Assembly (NCBI RefSeq): GCF_011067745.1
Contig: NZ_JAAMPJ010000003.1
Location: 62,001 to 126,000 of the forward strand
Direction: 5' to 3'
Length of the DNA: 64,000 bases
From: Lentzea alba
GTDB taxonomy: Bacteria > Actinomycetota > Actinomycetes > Mycobacteriales > Pseudonocardiaceae
Shown here: positions 8,755 to 17,609 of the stretch, piece after piece
Numbering within the stretch: the stretch's first letter is position 1
Layout of the letters: the number at the start of each line of letters is the position of its first letter
Made by a program: the position numbers and the translations under genes
The notes under the pieces: generated by a model
Database searches by the model: none
Told to the model about the DNA's origin: nothing
Seen by the model: the letters and a program-made list of their open reading frames with translations, nothing else

Positions 8755-10176
8755 TCAGACCTTCTTGCCGTTGATGGTGACGTTCGTGAACGTGGTGCCG
8801 TCGGCGTTCTTGATCGACGGTTTGGCGGTGCTGACGCCGGTGAACGTGCTGTTCGAGATCGCCACGTTCTTGATGTGCGACTCGGCCAGGCCGTCCAGCG
8901 TGACGGCGGTCTTCTTGACCCCGTTGACGGTGAAGCCGTCGGCGGTGATGTTCTGCACCTTGGGGTTCACGATCGGGCCGTAGCCGGGGCCGGTGAGGCT
9001 GTAGTTCAGCGTCACCATGATCGCCTCGCGGTCGACGTCGGTCGCCTTGATCCGCCGGGCGTGGATGTTCTCGACGGTGCCGCCGCGCCGCTTGTTCGTC
9101 TTGATGTACAGGACGTGGAACGGCTTGTAGGACGAGCCCTTCTTCACCGTGCAGTCCTGGAAGAAAACGTTGCGCACGCCGCCGGACATCTCGCTGCCGA
9201 CCGTCAGCGCGCCCCAGCGGCCCTCGAACGAGCAGTTCTCGATGACGATGTTCTCGCTCGCCACGCCCACACGCCGGCCGTCGATGTCGCGGCCGGCCTT
9301 GATCGCGATGCCGTCGTCACCGCAGTCGAACCGGCAGCCGGTGATGTGCACGTACTGCGAGGCCTCGGGATCGCAGCCGTCGACCATGCCGCCGCGGCTG
9401 TAGACGAAGATGTCGCGGATCGTCACGTTGGTGCACAGCACCGGATGCACGTTCCACATCGCGGAGTTCCGCAGCCGCACGCCCTCGATCAGGATGTTCC
9501 TGCACTCGTAGAGCGTGACCATGTTCGGCTTGAGGTAGTGGCCCATGCCGAACTTGCGGTCGGCTACCGGCTTGTTGTCCACCGCCTGCTTCTGCAGCTG
9601 TTCCCAGTCGGGCTGGCGCTTGCCGTCGTAGTCGAACCAGGGGCCGGACGGGCCCTGGCCGTCGATCAGGCCGGGGCCGGTGATCGCGATGTTCTCGGCC
9701 TTGCGGGCGTAGATGAACGAGGAGAAGTTCATGCACTCGATGCCCTGCCACCGGGTGAAAACCAGCGGGTAGTCCTTGGGATCGGTGGAGAACTTGATCG
9801 TGGCGCCCTCGGAGACGACCAGGTTCACGTTGCTCAGCAGGGTGATCGCGCCGGTGAGGAAGCTGCCCTTCGGCACGACGACCTGGCCGCCGCCCGCCGC
9901 GGTGCACGCCTCGATCGCCTTCCTGAACGCCTCGGTGTTCTTGGTCTTGCCGTCGCCCTTGGCGCCATAGGCGGTGATGTCGAACCTGGCGTCGGGGAAG
10001 GTGGGCGGCACGATCCTGGCGAGAATCGCGGGCACCTGGTCCCACGGCGACTCGGCCAGCGGGATCGCCGCGTGTTCTTCCGCCGCCACCGGCGCGGTCA
10101 GGAACGAGCCCGACAACATCGTGACACCAGCGGTGGCCCCGGCGACCCTGAGGAAGTCGCGGCGGTTGGTCTCCAT
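8755..10176 (-). CDS. Tat-exported glycoside hydrolase family 28 (polygalacturonase-like)
   Basis: A 473-residue GH28 protein, first gene of the operon. The ATG at 10176 begins a Tat signal (TNRRDFLRVAGATAGV) ending near PVAAEEHA. Conserved pieces match its neighbour: KGDGKTKNTEAF, CGDDGIAIKAGRD with the catalytic aspartates, LTVGSEMSGGV and a HVLYIKTNKRRGG segment. The enzyme is predicted to act outside the cell on galacturonan-type or rhamnogalacturonan polymers. Its promoter must lie in the 147-base divergent gap to the regulator at 10324. Confidence 0.88.
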   Translation of the reverse strand: METNRRDFLRVAGATAGVTMLSGSFLTAPVAAEEHAAIPLAESPWDQVPAILARIVPPTFPDARFDITAYGAKGDGKTKNTEAFRKAIEACTAAGGGQVVVPKGSFLTGAITLLSNVNLVVSEGATIKFSTDPKDYPLVFTRWQGIECMNFSSFIYARKAENIAITGPGLIDGQGPSGPWFDYDGKRQPDWEQLQKQAVDNKPVADRKFGMGHYLKPNMVTLYECRNILIEGVRLRNSAMWNVHPVLCTNVTIRDIFVYSRGGMVDGCDPEASQYVHITGCRFDCGDDGIAIKAGRDIDGRRVGVASENIVIENCSFEGRWGALTVGSEMSGGVRNVFFQDCTVKKGSSYKPFHVLYIKTNKRRGGTVENIHARRIKATDVDREAIMVTLNYSLTGPGYGPIVNPKVQNITADGFTVNGVKKTAVTLDGLAESHIKNVAISNSTFTGVSTAKPSIKNADGTTFTNVTINGKKV

Positions 10177-10323
10177 TGCCGTCCTTTCGCGCGCATGCGT
10201 TGGTGCAACAGCGAGCGGCGGCGTGGTCACATCTGTGAAACGGGTTGTAAACCTTTTCGAGGTAGGTCTACACCTGGGTCTGGCCCCCGTCAACGGCTGC
10301 CCGAAGTCGGCATACTGGCTTGC

Positions 10324-11298
10324 GTGCTCGGACTGCGCCCGGCGGAACTCGCGGTTTACGAAATGCTCGTGGACTCGTACCAACTGGGGGTGCCGGAGCT
10401 CTGCCTTGCCACGGACCTGGCTGAGCGGGCCGTTCGCACCTCGCTGAGGACCTTGACCGATCTCGGTTTCGTCCACCACGTCAACGGTCTGCACACGGCC
10501 GTGGCCCCGGACGTCGCGCTGGCGACGTACTTCCTGCGCCAGGAGGACGATCTGCGGCGGGACCGGTTGCTGGCCGGCGAGTTGCAGGTGCGGTACGAAC
10601 GCGCGGCGGGACTGCGCGCGCCCGCCGACCTCGTCGAGGTGGTCCACGGGGCCGAGGCGATCTCGCAGCGGGTCGACCAGGTGATGCGGACGGCCCGGCA
10701 CGAGGTGCGGTTCGTGGACAAGCCGCCGTACGCCACGCCGCCGACGTCGTTGCACCCGGTGGAGGAGGAGCTGCTGAACCGCGGAGTGCGGTTCCGCGGG
10801 ATCTACGAGCGTCAGGCGTTGGAGCTGCACGACCTGCGCGCTGACCTGGAAATGGGGCTGTCGCTGGGGGAGGAGGCACGGGTCGTCGCGCTCGCGCCGA
10901 CGAAGATGATCCTCGCCGACTCGCACCTGGGGCTGATCCCGTTGCACAGCACGGAGACGACCTTGGAGAGCGCGGTCATCGTGCACCGGTCGGCGTTGCT
11001 GGACTCGCTCGGGGCGTTGTTCGCCAAGCTGTGGGAGGACGCGGTGCCGTTGTCGTTGCCCGGTCAGCCCACCTCGAACGAGGTCTCGATCGCGGACGCG
11101 CGGCTGCTCGCGTTGCTGGCCACCGGGTTGCCGGACCGCAGCATCGCGAAGCAGCTCGGGTTGAGCTACCGGACGTTCCAGCGGCGGTTGCACCGGCTGA
11201 TGGACGAACTGGGCGCGCAGACCCGCTTTCAGGCGGGCCTGCGCGCCGCGGCACGAGGTGCTAGTTCCCTGCTCCCACCACCTCAGCCGCCGGAGTAG
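10324..11298 (+). CDS. TrmB/LuxR-like transcriptional regulator of the polysaccharide operon
   Basis: A 324-residue protein from GTG 10324. The N-terminal 70 residues (LRPAELAVYEMLVD) form a TrmB-type winged helix, the middle contains a phospholipase-D-like sensor region, and the C-terminus carries a LuxR-type helix-turn-helix (LLATGLPDRSIAKQLGLSYRTFQRRL). Such double-HTH regulators are frequent in actinomycetes. Divergent placement from the GH28/GH31 operon makes it the likely local regulator, by inference. The final 16 bases overlap the convergent protease gene. The start is chosen because homology to the TrmB domain begins there; no strong Shine-Dalgarno is visible. Confidence 0.75.
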   Translation: MLGLRPAELAVYEMLVDSYQLGVPELCLATDLAERAVRTSLRTLTDLGFVHHVNGLHTAVAPDVALATYFLRQEDDLRRDRLLAGELQVRYERAAGLRAPADLVEVVHGAEAISQRVDQVMRTARHEVRFVDKPPYATPPTSLHPVEEELLNRGVRFRGIYERQALELHDLRADLEMGLSLGEEARVVALAPTKMILADSHLGLIPLHSTETTLESAVIVHRSALLDSLGALFAKLWEDAVPLSLPGQPTSNEVSIADARLLALLATGLPDRSIAKQLGLSYRTFQRRLHRLMDELGAQTRFQAGLRAAARGASSLLPPPQPPE

Positions 11299-14200
11299 GT
11301 ACGGAAGGCCTTCTGCACGGTCTGCGCTACCGTGTTTCCGGCTCCGTCCCTGGCTTCGGTGCGCAGCCACACGTCACCGGTGGGCTGGTCGATCGTGACC
11401 TGCCAGCGGTCTCCCGCCGGTTGGACGGCCGCCTGCCGCCACGTCACGCCGTCCGCCGACCACTGCACCTTCACCACGGTCACGGGCGCGCCGCCGGTCG
11501 CGTGCACGTGGTAGCCGAACGGCTTGTTCGCCGGTGCGGAGTTCTTGAGGTCGAGCGGCAGGTCGTGGCGCAGCTGGATGAGCGGCTGGAACTGGCAGCT
11601 GGTCGCCTGGGCGTGGCAGGAATAGCCACGCGGCGGCGGGTTGAGCGACCGCTGCGACTGGAACGTCCACGTCGTCTCGGTGCGCGGGGCCAGGGTGAAC
11701 AGGACGGGGTTGATCGCACCCGCGACGGCTCCCGGTGCGTGCGTCTCCACCGCCTCCAGGCGGTAGGTGGCCGGGTTCGGCGCCATCGTGAAGGTCGGGT
11801 AGAACGCGAGCGGCTCGTGGTTCTGCGGGATCTCCTGGTTGCCCTGGAAGAGCCGGACCTTGGTGGTCGTGAAGAACTTGCTGTTCTGGTAAGGGTTCGT
11901 GTAGTGGCCGGGGGTGCCGTCCGTCCACTGCAGAGCCGGGACGAACGTGTCGCCCGCCCGGCAGTTCGAACAGAGCTGCCGCCACGCGTCGCCGGCCGCG
12001 GGGTAGCGGGCCGGGTGGTCGGCCTGCAGGGCGAGCGCGGTGCTGTGCATCGGTCCCGCGAACCACCGTTCCACGGCCGCGGCAGCGCCCGTGCGGAACA
12101 CGTTCTCCTGGAACATGGTCATCGCCGCGCGCTGACCTTTGGCGTCGGTGCCGCTCAGCGTCACGTGCCGCTTCCAGACGATCCGGTCGTCGCCGGGGCC
12201 GACGTACTCGTTCCAGGCGGCGGGCGGGGTGAACGTGGTGCCGCGCAGGATCTGCGTCTGCCACAGCCCGGTCGGGAACGGGTACCAGGTCTTCTGCACG
12301 GTCAGGCCGGGTTTGTCGGCGTGGTAGGCGGTCTTGCGCAGCACGAGCTGAGCAGGGTCGACCGTGGTGCGGTGGGCGGCCGGGATGCCGTTGCCGTCGA
12401 GGTAGCTGAGGTTGAACACCGACTCGGGAGCGGGTTTGACGCTGAGCTTCAGCGCCGTCTGCCTGGCCAGGAACTCACCGTCGGCGTTGCCGACGCTCAG
12501 CGACGGCAGCGCGGTGCTGGCGAGACCGGTGAGCGGGAGGGCGTTCGGCTGGTCCACATAGGACACCAGTGCCTTCTTGCCTTCCTGGGCGGCGGCGGTC
12601 GCGGCGGTGTTGGCGGCCTTGACCATGTTCGCGGGCGTGTCCGGCCTGATCTTGACCACCTTGAAGCCGTCGGTCAGGTCGCCGGGCCACTTCGCGGACA
12701 GGGTGCCGACGTCGCCGTCGGTGTGCACCGTCTTGCCCGCCGCGCTCAACGTGACTGTGGCGGTCTGCAGGGTCACGTTGTCCTGCAACGAGATCGCGCC
12801 CTTCTTGGCGGCGGCGGACGGGGTCGCGCGGATCTCCCACGAGGCGCTGCCGAGCGCGGCTGCGGTCTCGATGATGAGCGGCGTCCGGCCGCCCTCGGCG
12901 GGCAGCACCCGGCGCATCGTCACGGTGCGGTCGCGTTGCTCGGCCGGGCCGGGTGGCACGACCTCGATCGGCACGGTCCGCTGGGCGTCGAGTGCGACGT
13001 CGTGAGCGCCCGAGACCGTCAGTTCCGGTGCGGCGAGCGCGGACCAGCGGCGCACACCCGCCGTGTTCTCGGTCGCCCAGCTCACCGCGGAGTAACGGCC
13101 GCTCGGCACGTTCGCGAGACCCTCGCCGTTCACGACGTCGAAGACGTAGCTGACGGTGTCGTCGAACGGGTCGTTGACGTCGTCCCCGCCATTGGAGTCG
13201 TCGATCAGCTGGCCGAACGCCGGGGCCGGGGCCTTGCCCGCGGTGTCGCGGACGTGCACCGACACCGGGAACGTCTGTGGCGCCTCATAAACGCTCACCG
13301 GAGTGCGCAACGCGGTGCCGGTCCCGGTGGCCGTCACGGTGCCTCCGTACACACCTGCCGGGCCGGCTTCGGGGTCGAGGGTGAGGGTGGCGGTGGCCTT
13401 GGCGCGGGCCGGGAGGGTGAGGTTCGCGGTGCTGAGCTTGAAGGCCGTGGTCGGCTTGCCGTCCCAGCCCTTCATCGTGGCGACGAGATCAAGCGTCAGC
13501 GGTGCGTCGGAGTCGTTGGTGTAGCTGAGTTCCCGGGTGAGCACTCCGCCCGTTCCCCTTGTGTAGCGCTCGAAGCTCACGGCCGCGGTGGCGGTGGCCT
13601 TCTGCGTGACGGCCTTCGCGACGTCGAGCCGTCCCGCACCCTGCTCGTACCAGGGCAGGCCGACGTCGGCCGCGCTGGTCACGAGTGCGTTCTTCAGCGT
13701 CTGCGCGGGCCAGTCGGGGTGCTGCTGTACCAGCAGAGCGGCGGCGCCCGCCACGTGCGGAGTGGCCATCGAGGTGCCGGAGGACGCGGTGTAGAGGTCG
13801 GAGACCGGCGCGCCCATCGACGTGTCGGCGGCCCGCGCGGCCACCACGCCGACGCCCGGCGCGTTGATCTCGGGCTTCACGTGCGCGTCGCCGATGCGCG
13901 GGCCGGTGCTGCTGAACTGCGCCAGCTTGTTCTGCCGGTCGACCGCGCCGACCGTCAGCGCGGCGGCCGCGGCACCGGGGGAGGTGATCGAACGTCCGGC
14001 CGGGCCGTTGTTGCCCGCCGCCACCACGAACAGCACGCCGGTTTCGGCGGAGAGCCGGTCGACCTGCGCGCTGAGGTCGTCGGAACCGTCGGTGACGTCA
14101 CCGCCCAGGCTCAGGTTGACGATCTTCGCGCCGGAGCGCGCCGCCCAGTCGATGCCCGCCATCACCTGCGAGGTGTCGGCTTCGCCCGCGCCGTTGAACA

Positions 14201-15011
14201 CCTTGGCGATCACGAGTTTCGCCTCCGGGGCAACGCCTTTGTACTTCCCGGCCGAACCGGCGCCGGTGCCCGCGATGGTCGAGGCGACGTGGGTGCCGTG
14301 GCCGTGCCGGTCGACGACGTCCGGTTCGTCGGAGAAGTTCTCCGCCGCGGTGATCTTCCCGGCGACGTCCGGGTGGTTCGGGTCGATGCCGGTGTCGACG
14401 ACGGCGACCGTGACGCCCGTGCCGTTGAGGCCCTGGGCCCACGCCGCCGGGGCGCCGACCTGCTTGGTGGTCTGGTCGAGCGTGATCCGGATCGGCCGGT
14501 CGTACTTCAGCCGCACGCCGGACTTCGCGCTCATGTCGAGGGAACGCCAGAACTCCTGCGCCTTGGCCTTTTCAACGTGGATGCCGGAGGCGTTGAGGCT
14601 GTTGATCCTGGTGTGCGCGCTGGCGCTGAAACCGCCGGTCATGAGCACGGGGACGGTCGTCGTGCGGTCGTCGGACTGGCCGGTGCGAACCAGTTCGGTG
14701 ACGTTGAAGAGAGTGCGTTCGACGGTGCCGGACGTGACGGCGCCGATCGCGTCGGACGGGTAGACGTGCAGACCTTTCGCCGTCGTCATCGTGTGGAAGA
14801 CGGGCTGTTCGCCGTCCCTAGGCGCGGCGTGGATCTGCGCGACCTTCCGGCCGTCCGACCGTTCGGTGTAGTCGACGACGTCACCGGTGATCAGCGTGAT
14901 CCGGTGGGAAGCCTCGGACGTCTGTGCCGGCGGCGGTGCCGGCGCGGCGGACGCGGCTGGTGCGACGAGCGTTGCGGCGGCAACGGCAAGTGCCAGAACT
15001 TGTCGAATCAC
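11283..15011 (-). CDS. Large secreted subtilisin-family (S8) serine protease
   Basis: A 1242-residue protein with a Sec signal peptide (residues 1-22) and a pro-region to about 185. The S8 catalytic triad is complete: Asp206 in VAVVDTGID, His238 in HGHGTHVAS and Ser in SGTSMATPHVAG near residue 410. More than 800 residues of Ala/Thr/Val-rich, probably beta-sandwich sequence follow, far beyond a minimal 380-residue subtilase, which suggests multidomain substrate binding or wall association. It overlaps the convergent regulator gene by 16 bases. Likely role: extracellular proteolysis or processing of surface proteins, possibly of the two lamin-tail proteins upstream. Confidence 0.92.
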   Translation of the reverse strand: MIRQVLALAVAAATLVAPAASAAPAPPPAQTSEASHRITLITGDVVDYTERSDGRKVAQIHAAPRDGEQPVFHTMTTAKGLHVYPSDAIGAVTSGTVERTLFNVTELVRTGQSDDRTTTVPVLMTGGFSASAHTRINSLNASGIHVEKAKAQEFWRSLDMSAKSGVRLKYDRPIRITLDQTTKQVGAPAAWAQGLNGTGVTVAVVDTGIDPNHPDVAGKITAAENFSDEPDVVDRHGHGTHVASTIAGTGAGSAGKYKGVAPEAKLVIAKVFNGAGEADTSQVMAGIDWAARSGAKIVNLSLGGDVTDGSDDLSAQVDRLSAETGVLFVVAAGNNGPAGRSITSPGAAAAALTVGAVDRQNKLAQFSSTGPRIGDAHVKPEINAPGVGVVAARAADTSMGAPVSDLYTASSGTSMATPHVAGAAALLVQQHPDWPAQTLKNALVTSAADVGLPWYEQGAGRLDVAKAVTQKATATAAVSFERYTRGTGGVLTRELSYTNDSDAPLTLDLVATMKGWDGKPTTAFKLSTANLTLPARAKATATLTLDPEAGPAGVYGGTVTATGTGTALRTPVSVYEAPQTFPVSVHVRDTAGKAPAPAFGQLIDDSNGGDDVNDPFDDTVSYVFDVVNGEGLANVPSGRYSAVSWATENTAGVRRWSALAAPELTVSGAHDVALDAQRTVPIEVVPPGPAEQRDRTVTMRRVLPAEGGRTPLIIETAAALGSASWEIRATPSAAAKKGAISLQDNVTLQTATVTLSAAGKTVHTDGDVGTLSAKWPGDLTDGFKVVKIRPDTPANMVKAANTAATAAAQEGKKALVSYVDQPNALPLTGLASTALPSLSVGNADGEFLARQTALKLSVKPAPESVFNLSYLDGNGIPAAHRTTVDPAQLVLRKTAYHADKPGLTVQKTWYPFPTGLWQTQILRGTTFTPPAAWNEYVGPGDDRIVWKRHVTLSGTDAKGQRAAMTMFQENVFRTGAAAAVERWFAGPMHSTALALQADHPARYPAAGDAWRQLCSNCRAGDTFVPALQWTDGTPGHYTNPYQNSKFFTTTKVRLFQGNQEIPQNHEPLAFYPTFTMAPNPATYRLEAVETHAPGAVAGAINPVLFTLAPRTETTWTFQSQRSLNPPPRGYSCHAQATSCQFQPLIQLRHDLPLDLKNSAPANKPFGYHVHATGGAPVTVVKVQWSADGVTWRQAAVQPAGDRWQVTIDQPTGDVWLRTEARDGAGNTVAQTVQKAFRTYSGG

Positions 15012-15119
15012 GGCGCCCTCCCTCGGTGATCAGGTCAGAGCAGGATGAGGGGCCGGATTACGTTGGGAAACAGGAAAAAGCGGCGGTTAGTCGCCGTTGG
15101 CGACTTCGCGCCAGACGCG

Positions 15120-15160
15120 GAGGTGCCCGGGCCGCCGAGGGGTGGCGGCCCGGGCACCTC
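15120..15160. terminator. Strong hairpin downstream of the lamin-tail gene
   Basis: A perfect 17-base inverted repeat (15120-15136 with 15144-15160) with a 7-base loop. The stem is almost wholly G/C (GAGGTGCCCGGGCCGCC). It lies 36 bases past the stop of the minus-strand gene at 15197 and before the protease start at 15011, so it should end that transcript. No U-tract follows, as is usual in actinomycete terminators. Confidence 0.8.
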
Positions 15161-15196
15161 AGTGGTTGCACCCGGTTGACGGTCGGTGTCAGTCGA

Positions 15197-15832
15197 TCAG
15201 AAGGTGCGTTCCTGCAGCGAGAAGTCGCGCTGGTTGTTGTTCGTGTCCTGGTTCAGCAGGTTGCGCGTGTTCGAACCGGCGAGCTGAGCGGTGCGCTGGT
15301 TCTCGGGCTGGGCGTGAACACCTTCCTTGGCGGCGCCCACCGGAGCCGAGAATGCGACACCGTCGATCTTGAAGGCGCTCGGGGCCGCGCTGCCGAAGAT
15401 CGCGACGCCGCCGAGCGTCGGGATGCCATCGACACCGAGGAAGCGAACCGGGAGAACGTTCGGGGTCGAGGTGGTGCCGGAGAACTCGGCACCCGTCAGC
15501 ACGAGCGTGCTGCCGACGTTGTTCGCCGGCGCCAGCGTGATCGGCGCACCCAGCGGGTCGAACAGCGGGATCGTCTGGATGACCTCGTTGCGCTGGTTGT
15601 AGATCCGGATGACCCAGTTGGACAGGTCCACCTGCTCGTTCGTGGTGTTGATGATCTCGATCGCCTCGTCGAGCGCCCCGTTCGGGCCCATCGTGGAGAC
15701 CTCGTTGATCAGCACTGCCGGCAGCTGCATGACCTCGGGAGCCGTGGGCTCCTCGGCGGCCGAGGCCATTCCCGCAAACGCGATGGTGCTCGCGATTGCG
15801 AGCGCAGCAGCTCCGCTCAGCAGTCGACGCAT
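15197..15832 (-). CDS. Secreted lamin-tail-domain (LTD) protein
   Basis: A 211-residue protein from ATG 15832 with a Sec signal (MRRLLSGAAALAIASTIAFA, cleavage after ASA). The mature part begins VLINEVSTMGPNGALDEAIE followed by DLSNWVIRIYN, the start of the bacterial lamin-tail immunoglobulin-like fold. LTDs in bacteria occur in exported or surface proteins and are thought to bind polymers or act as scaffolds; no catalytic residues are seen. It ends in a charged, Asn/Gln-rich tail. It is tandem with a second LTD gene upstream, and both face the giant protease. Confidence 0.75.
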   Translation of the reverse strand: MRRLLSGAAALAIASTIAFAGMASAAEEPTAPEVMQLPAVLINEVSTMGPNGALDEAIEIINTTNEQVDLSNWVIRIYNQRNEVIQTIPLFDPLGAPITLAPANNVGSTLVLTGAEFSGTTSTPNVLPVRFLGVDGIPTLGGVAIFGSAAPSAFKIDGVAFSAPVGAAKEGVHAQPENQRTAQLAGSNTRNLLNQDTNNNQRDFSLQERTF

Positions 15833-15969
15833 TGTCTTGTCCCTTCGAGAAAGTGATTTCGGGGTATTTCTCGTCGCGACTCGACTGGTCGAGGGGAACG
15901 ACCTGTCTTGCCGCTGGGACTGACTTTGCTCGCATTCGTTCGGGTTCGAAAGGGGCCACTGACGATTAG

Positions 15970-16488
15970 TCAGAGATTGGTTTCGCCGGGAGACGGAATT
16001 CGGCAGGTGAAGTCGGCCGAGTTGTGATCCGTGTCGCGCGAGTCGCTGTCGCGGCCGAGCGAGGAATTGTCGCAGGGGGTTGCCGAGCCGTCCTCGCGGC
16101 ATGGCGAGGAGGAGCTGAGCCCCACGCTGTCGGTGTGCGCACCGTGCCGGTTCCGGGCGATTACGCCGCTTCCACCCACGGTGTCCACGACTTGTCCGTT
16201 GGGCATCGTTCCGCTGAACGCGGCGCCGACTATCACGAAGTATTCACCCGGTGGCAGGACGGTGTCGGGGGAGATGGTGGCGAGGATTCGCGCGGTGCCG
16301 CCCACGCAGGACTGCACCGACCATCCTCCGATGTCTGCGGTAGTGGAGCCGGTGTTGCGCAGCTCGACGAATCCAGCGGGTCCGAGTGAGATCTCGTTCA
16401 CCTTCACCGGAGAAACCCCCGGTGCGCTGCCGAACGCGGTACCGGCGAGTAGCAGTAACGTTGCGACGGAGTTTCCGAATGCTGTCAC
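15970..16488 (-). CDS. Second secreted lamin-tail-domain protein
   Basis: About 172 residues if the GTG at 16488 is used. The start gives VTAFGNSVATLLLLAGTAFG, a plausible signal peptide, followed by the LTD signature VKVNEISLGPAGFVELRNTG and GGWSVQSC. The C-terminal part is Ser/Asp-rich (SSSSPCREDGSATP) and ends near a region resembling the tail of its sibling (DTDHNSADFTCRIPS against DTNNNQRDFSLQERTF), so the two are probably paralogues. The open frame continues upstream through the hairpin region, which is not protein-like. The start is uncertain. Confidence 0.65.
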   Translation of the reverse strand: MTAFGNSVATLLLLAGTAFGSAPGVSPVKVNEISLGPAGFVELRNTGSTTADIGGWSVQSCVGGTARILATISPDTVLPPGEYFVIVGAAFSGTMPNGQVVDTVGGSGVIARNRHGAHTDSVGLSSSSPCREDGSATPCDNSSLGRDSDSRDTDHNSADFTCRIPSPGETNL

Positions 16489-16500
16489 GTCACGCAGTTT

Positions 16501-16630
16501 GGCCCCCTGTGCGCGGACGCACAGGGGGCCAAAGGTCCCTGCTGCCTGGGACTTGTGGGGAGGGTGGCACCGCGGCGGCCGCGACGGCGCCACCCTCCAG
16601 CGGGCGGGCAGACCCCTGCCGTCTGCCCGC
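16501..16630. terminator. Three consecutive stem-loops
   Basis: Three separate perfect inverted repeats sit in 130 bases. Stem 1 is 13 bp (16501-16513 with 16518-16530, loop CGGA). Stem 2 is 8 bp (16561-16568 with 16589-16596). Stem 3 is 10 bp (16604-16613 with 16621-16630, 7-base loop). They lie between the stop of the XRE gene (16637) and the start of the second LTD gene (16488), both on the minus strand. Stem 1 (GGCCCCCTGTGCG) looks like a terminator. The set could also form a structured leader for the LTD gene. Confidence 0.65.
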
Positions 16631-16636
16631 GCTCCG

Positions 16637-16987
16637 CTAGTGGGGGTGCTCTTCGCCGCGTGTCCTGCGGGATTCCCGCTCGATCACCGCGGCCCGGTCT
16701 ACCTCGGTGTGCGGCACGTCGAGCGCCGCGCTGATCCAGGCACGCCAGTAGGGGCCGGGAATGCGTTTGCCGCGTTCCCATCTCGACACTTCTTCACGGG
16801 TGACGCTGTCGTTTTGTGAGATCTCGCACAACAGGTCCGCGAGTTCGCGCTGGGTGAGGCCCTGCTCTCGCCGCGCCTGTGGAATCAAGGCGGTAATCGG
16901 CGGGACGTCCTGGTGCTCGTGGGCTTCACGGACTGCCTTGAGCACGGTTCTGCTCCGTTTCGGTGTGATGGCGGGTGCGTCATCCAC
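16637..16987 (-). CDS. XRE-family helix-turn-helix regulator
   Basis: A 116-residue protein. The Cro/C1-type HTH spans about residues 35-90 (QARREQGLTQRELADLL, then VTREEVSRWERGKRIPG). There is no sensor domain, only a short N-terminal extension and an Arg/Glu/His-rich tail ending GEEHPH. It is transcribed toward the LTD genes and is divergent from the SnoaL-like gene across 211 bases. The target is unknown; control of the adjacent secreted proteins is possible. Confidence 0.75.
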   Translation of the reverse strand: MDDAPAITPKRSRTVLKAVREAHEHQDVPPITALIPQARREQGLTQRELADLLCEISQNDSVTREEVSRWERGKRIPGPYWRAWISAALDVPHTEVDRAAVIERESRRTRGEEHPH

Positions 16988-17198
16988 CTTGCCTCAAAGT
17001 CAGGATGCCCGTGCCGTGCATTGCGGTGATACCGACGGTCGTTGAAACTTCAGGTACTGGTGGAATCGCCCGATCGGATGTTTGGGGTAAACGCAGCTGG
17101 TCCATCGGGGTGTGTGCTCTCGCATTTCGGGCACCTGACTAGTGTGACTGTACCGTGATCGTTGCTGCAGCAATGACCGGGATGAGAAGGTGGAGAAA

Positions 17199-17609
17199 AT
17201 GCTCTCGACGGTCGAAGTGGTGCAGGTGTTCCTCGCACGTCTCGCGGCGCAGGACGCACCAGGCATCGCGCGGTTGTGCGCACCGACCGTGGAATGGGAG
17301 GCGCCGGAACCGAACGGCGCCCGGTGGACGACCGGCCCGCGGACCCGCAGAGAGGTCGAGTCCCACTTCCTGACCTTGTTCGCCACGTTCGGCCTGGAGC
17401 AGCTCTCGGTGCGCCAGGTGATCGTCGACGGAGGTGACGCCGCTGTGGTCGGACAGGCGCGCTGGCGGGTGCTCGCCACCGGAGAACGCGTCGACCTGCG
17501 CTTCTCCGGTGTGCTCTCGGTGCATCTGGGGGAGATCGAGCAGTACTGGCAGATGCCCGACACGCTGGCCGCCGCCGTCGCGACAGGCTCTGCGCGGACC
17601 GAGGCATGA
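17199..17609 (+). CDS. SnoaL-like / NTF2-fold protein
   Basis: About 136 residues from ATG 17199, chosen because GAGAAGG at 17184-17190 is well spaced; a GTG at 17190 would add three codons. The cone-shaped alpha+beta barrel family is suggested by FLARLAAQDAPGIARL, VEWEAPEP, SHFLTLFATFG and the alternating strands at the C-terminus (WRVLATGERVDLRFSG). Members are ketosteroid-isomerase-like or polyketide cyclase-like, or bind small ligands without catalysis. Its stop overlaps the ATG of the TetR gene as ATGA, so the two are cotranslated, and the protein may make, modify or bind that regulator's ligand (inference). Confidence 0.7.
   Translation: MLSTVEVVQVFLARLAAQDAPGIARLCAPTVEWEAPEPNGARWTTGPRTRREVESHFLTLFATFGLEQLSVRQVIVDGGDAAVVGQARWRVLATGERVDLRFSGVLSVHLGEIEQYWQMPDTLAAAVATGSARTEA

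Noticed and set aside
8731..10323. Plus-strand open frame ahead of the TrmB-like regulator
   Set aside because: It is antisense to GH28; the regulator's homology begins at GTG 10324.
11421..15029. Long antisense frame over the protease (1202 codons)
   Set aside because: No motif and low-complexity Arg/Gly/Val content; it mirrors the protease gene exactly.
16996..17190. Promoter-like sequences in the XRE/SnoaL divergent gap
   Set aside because: Several weak TAxxxT boxes but none with a convincing -35 and spacing.
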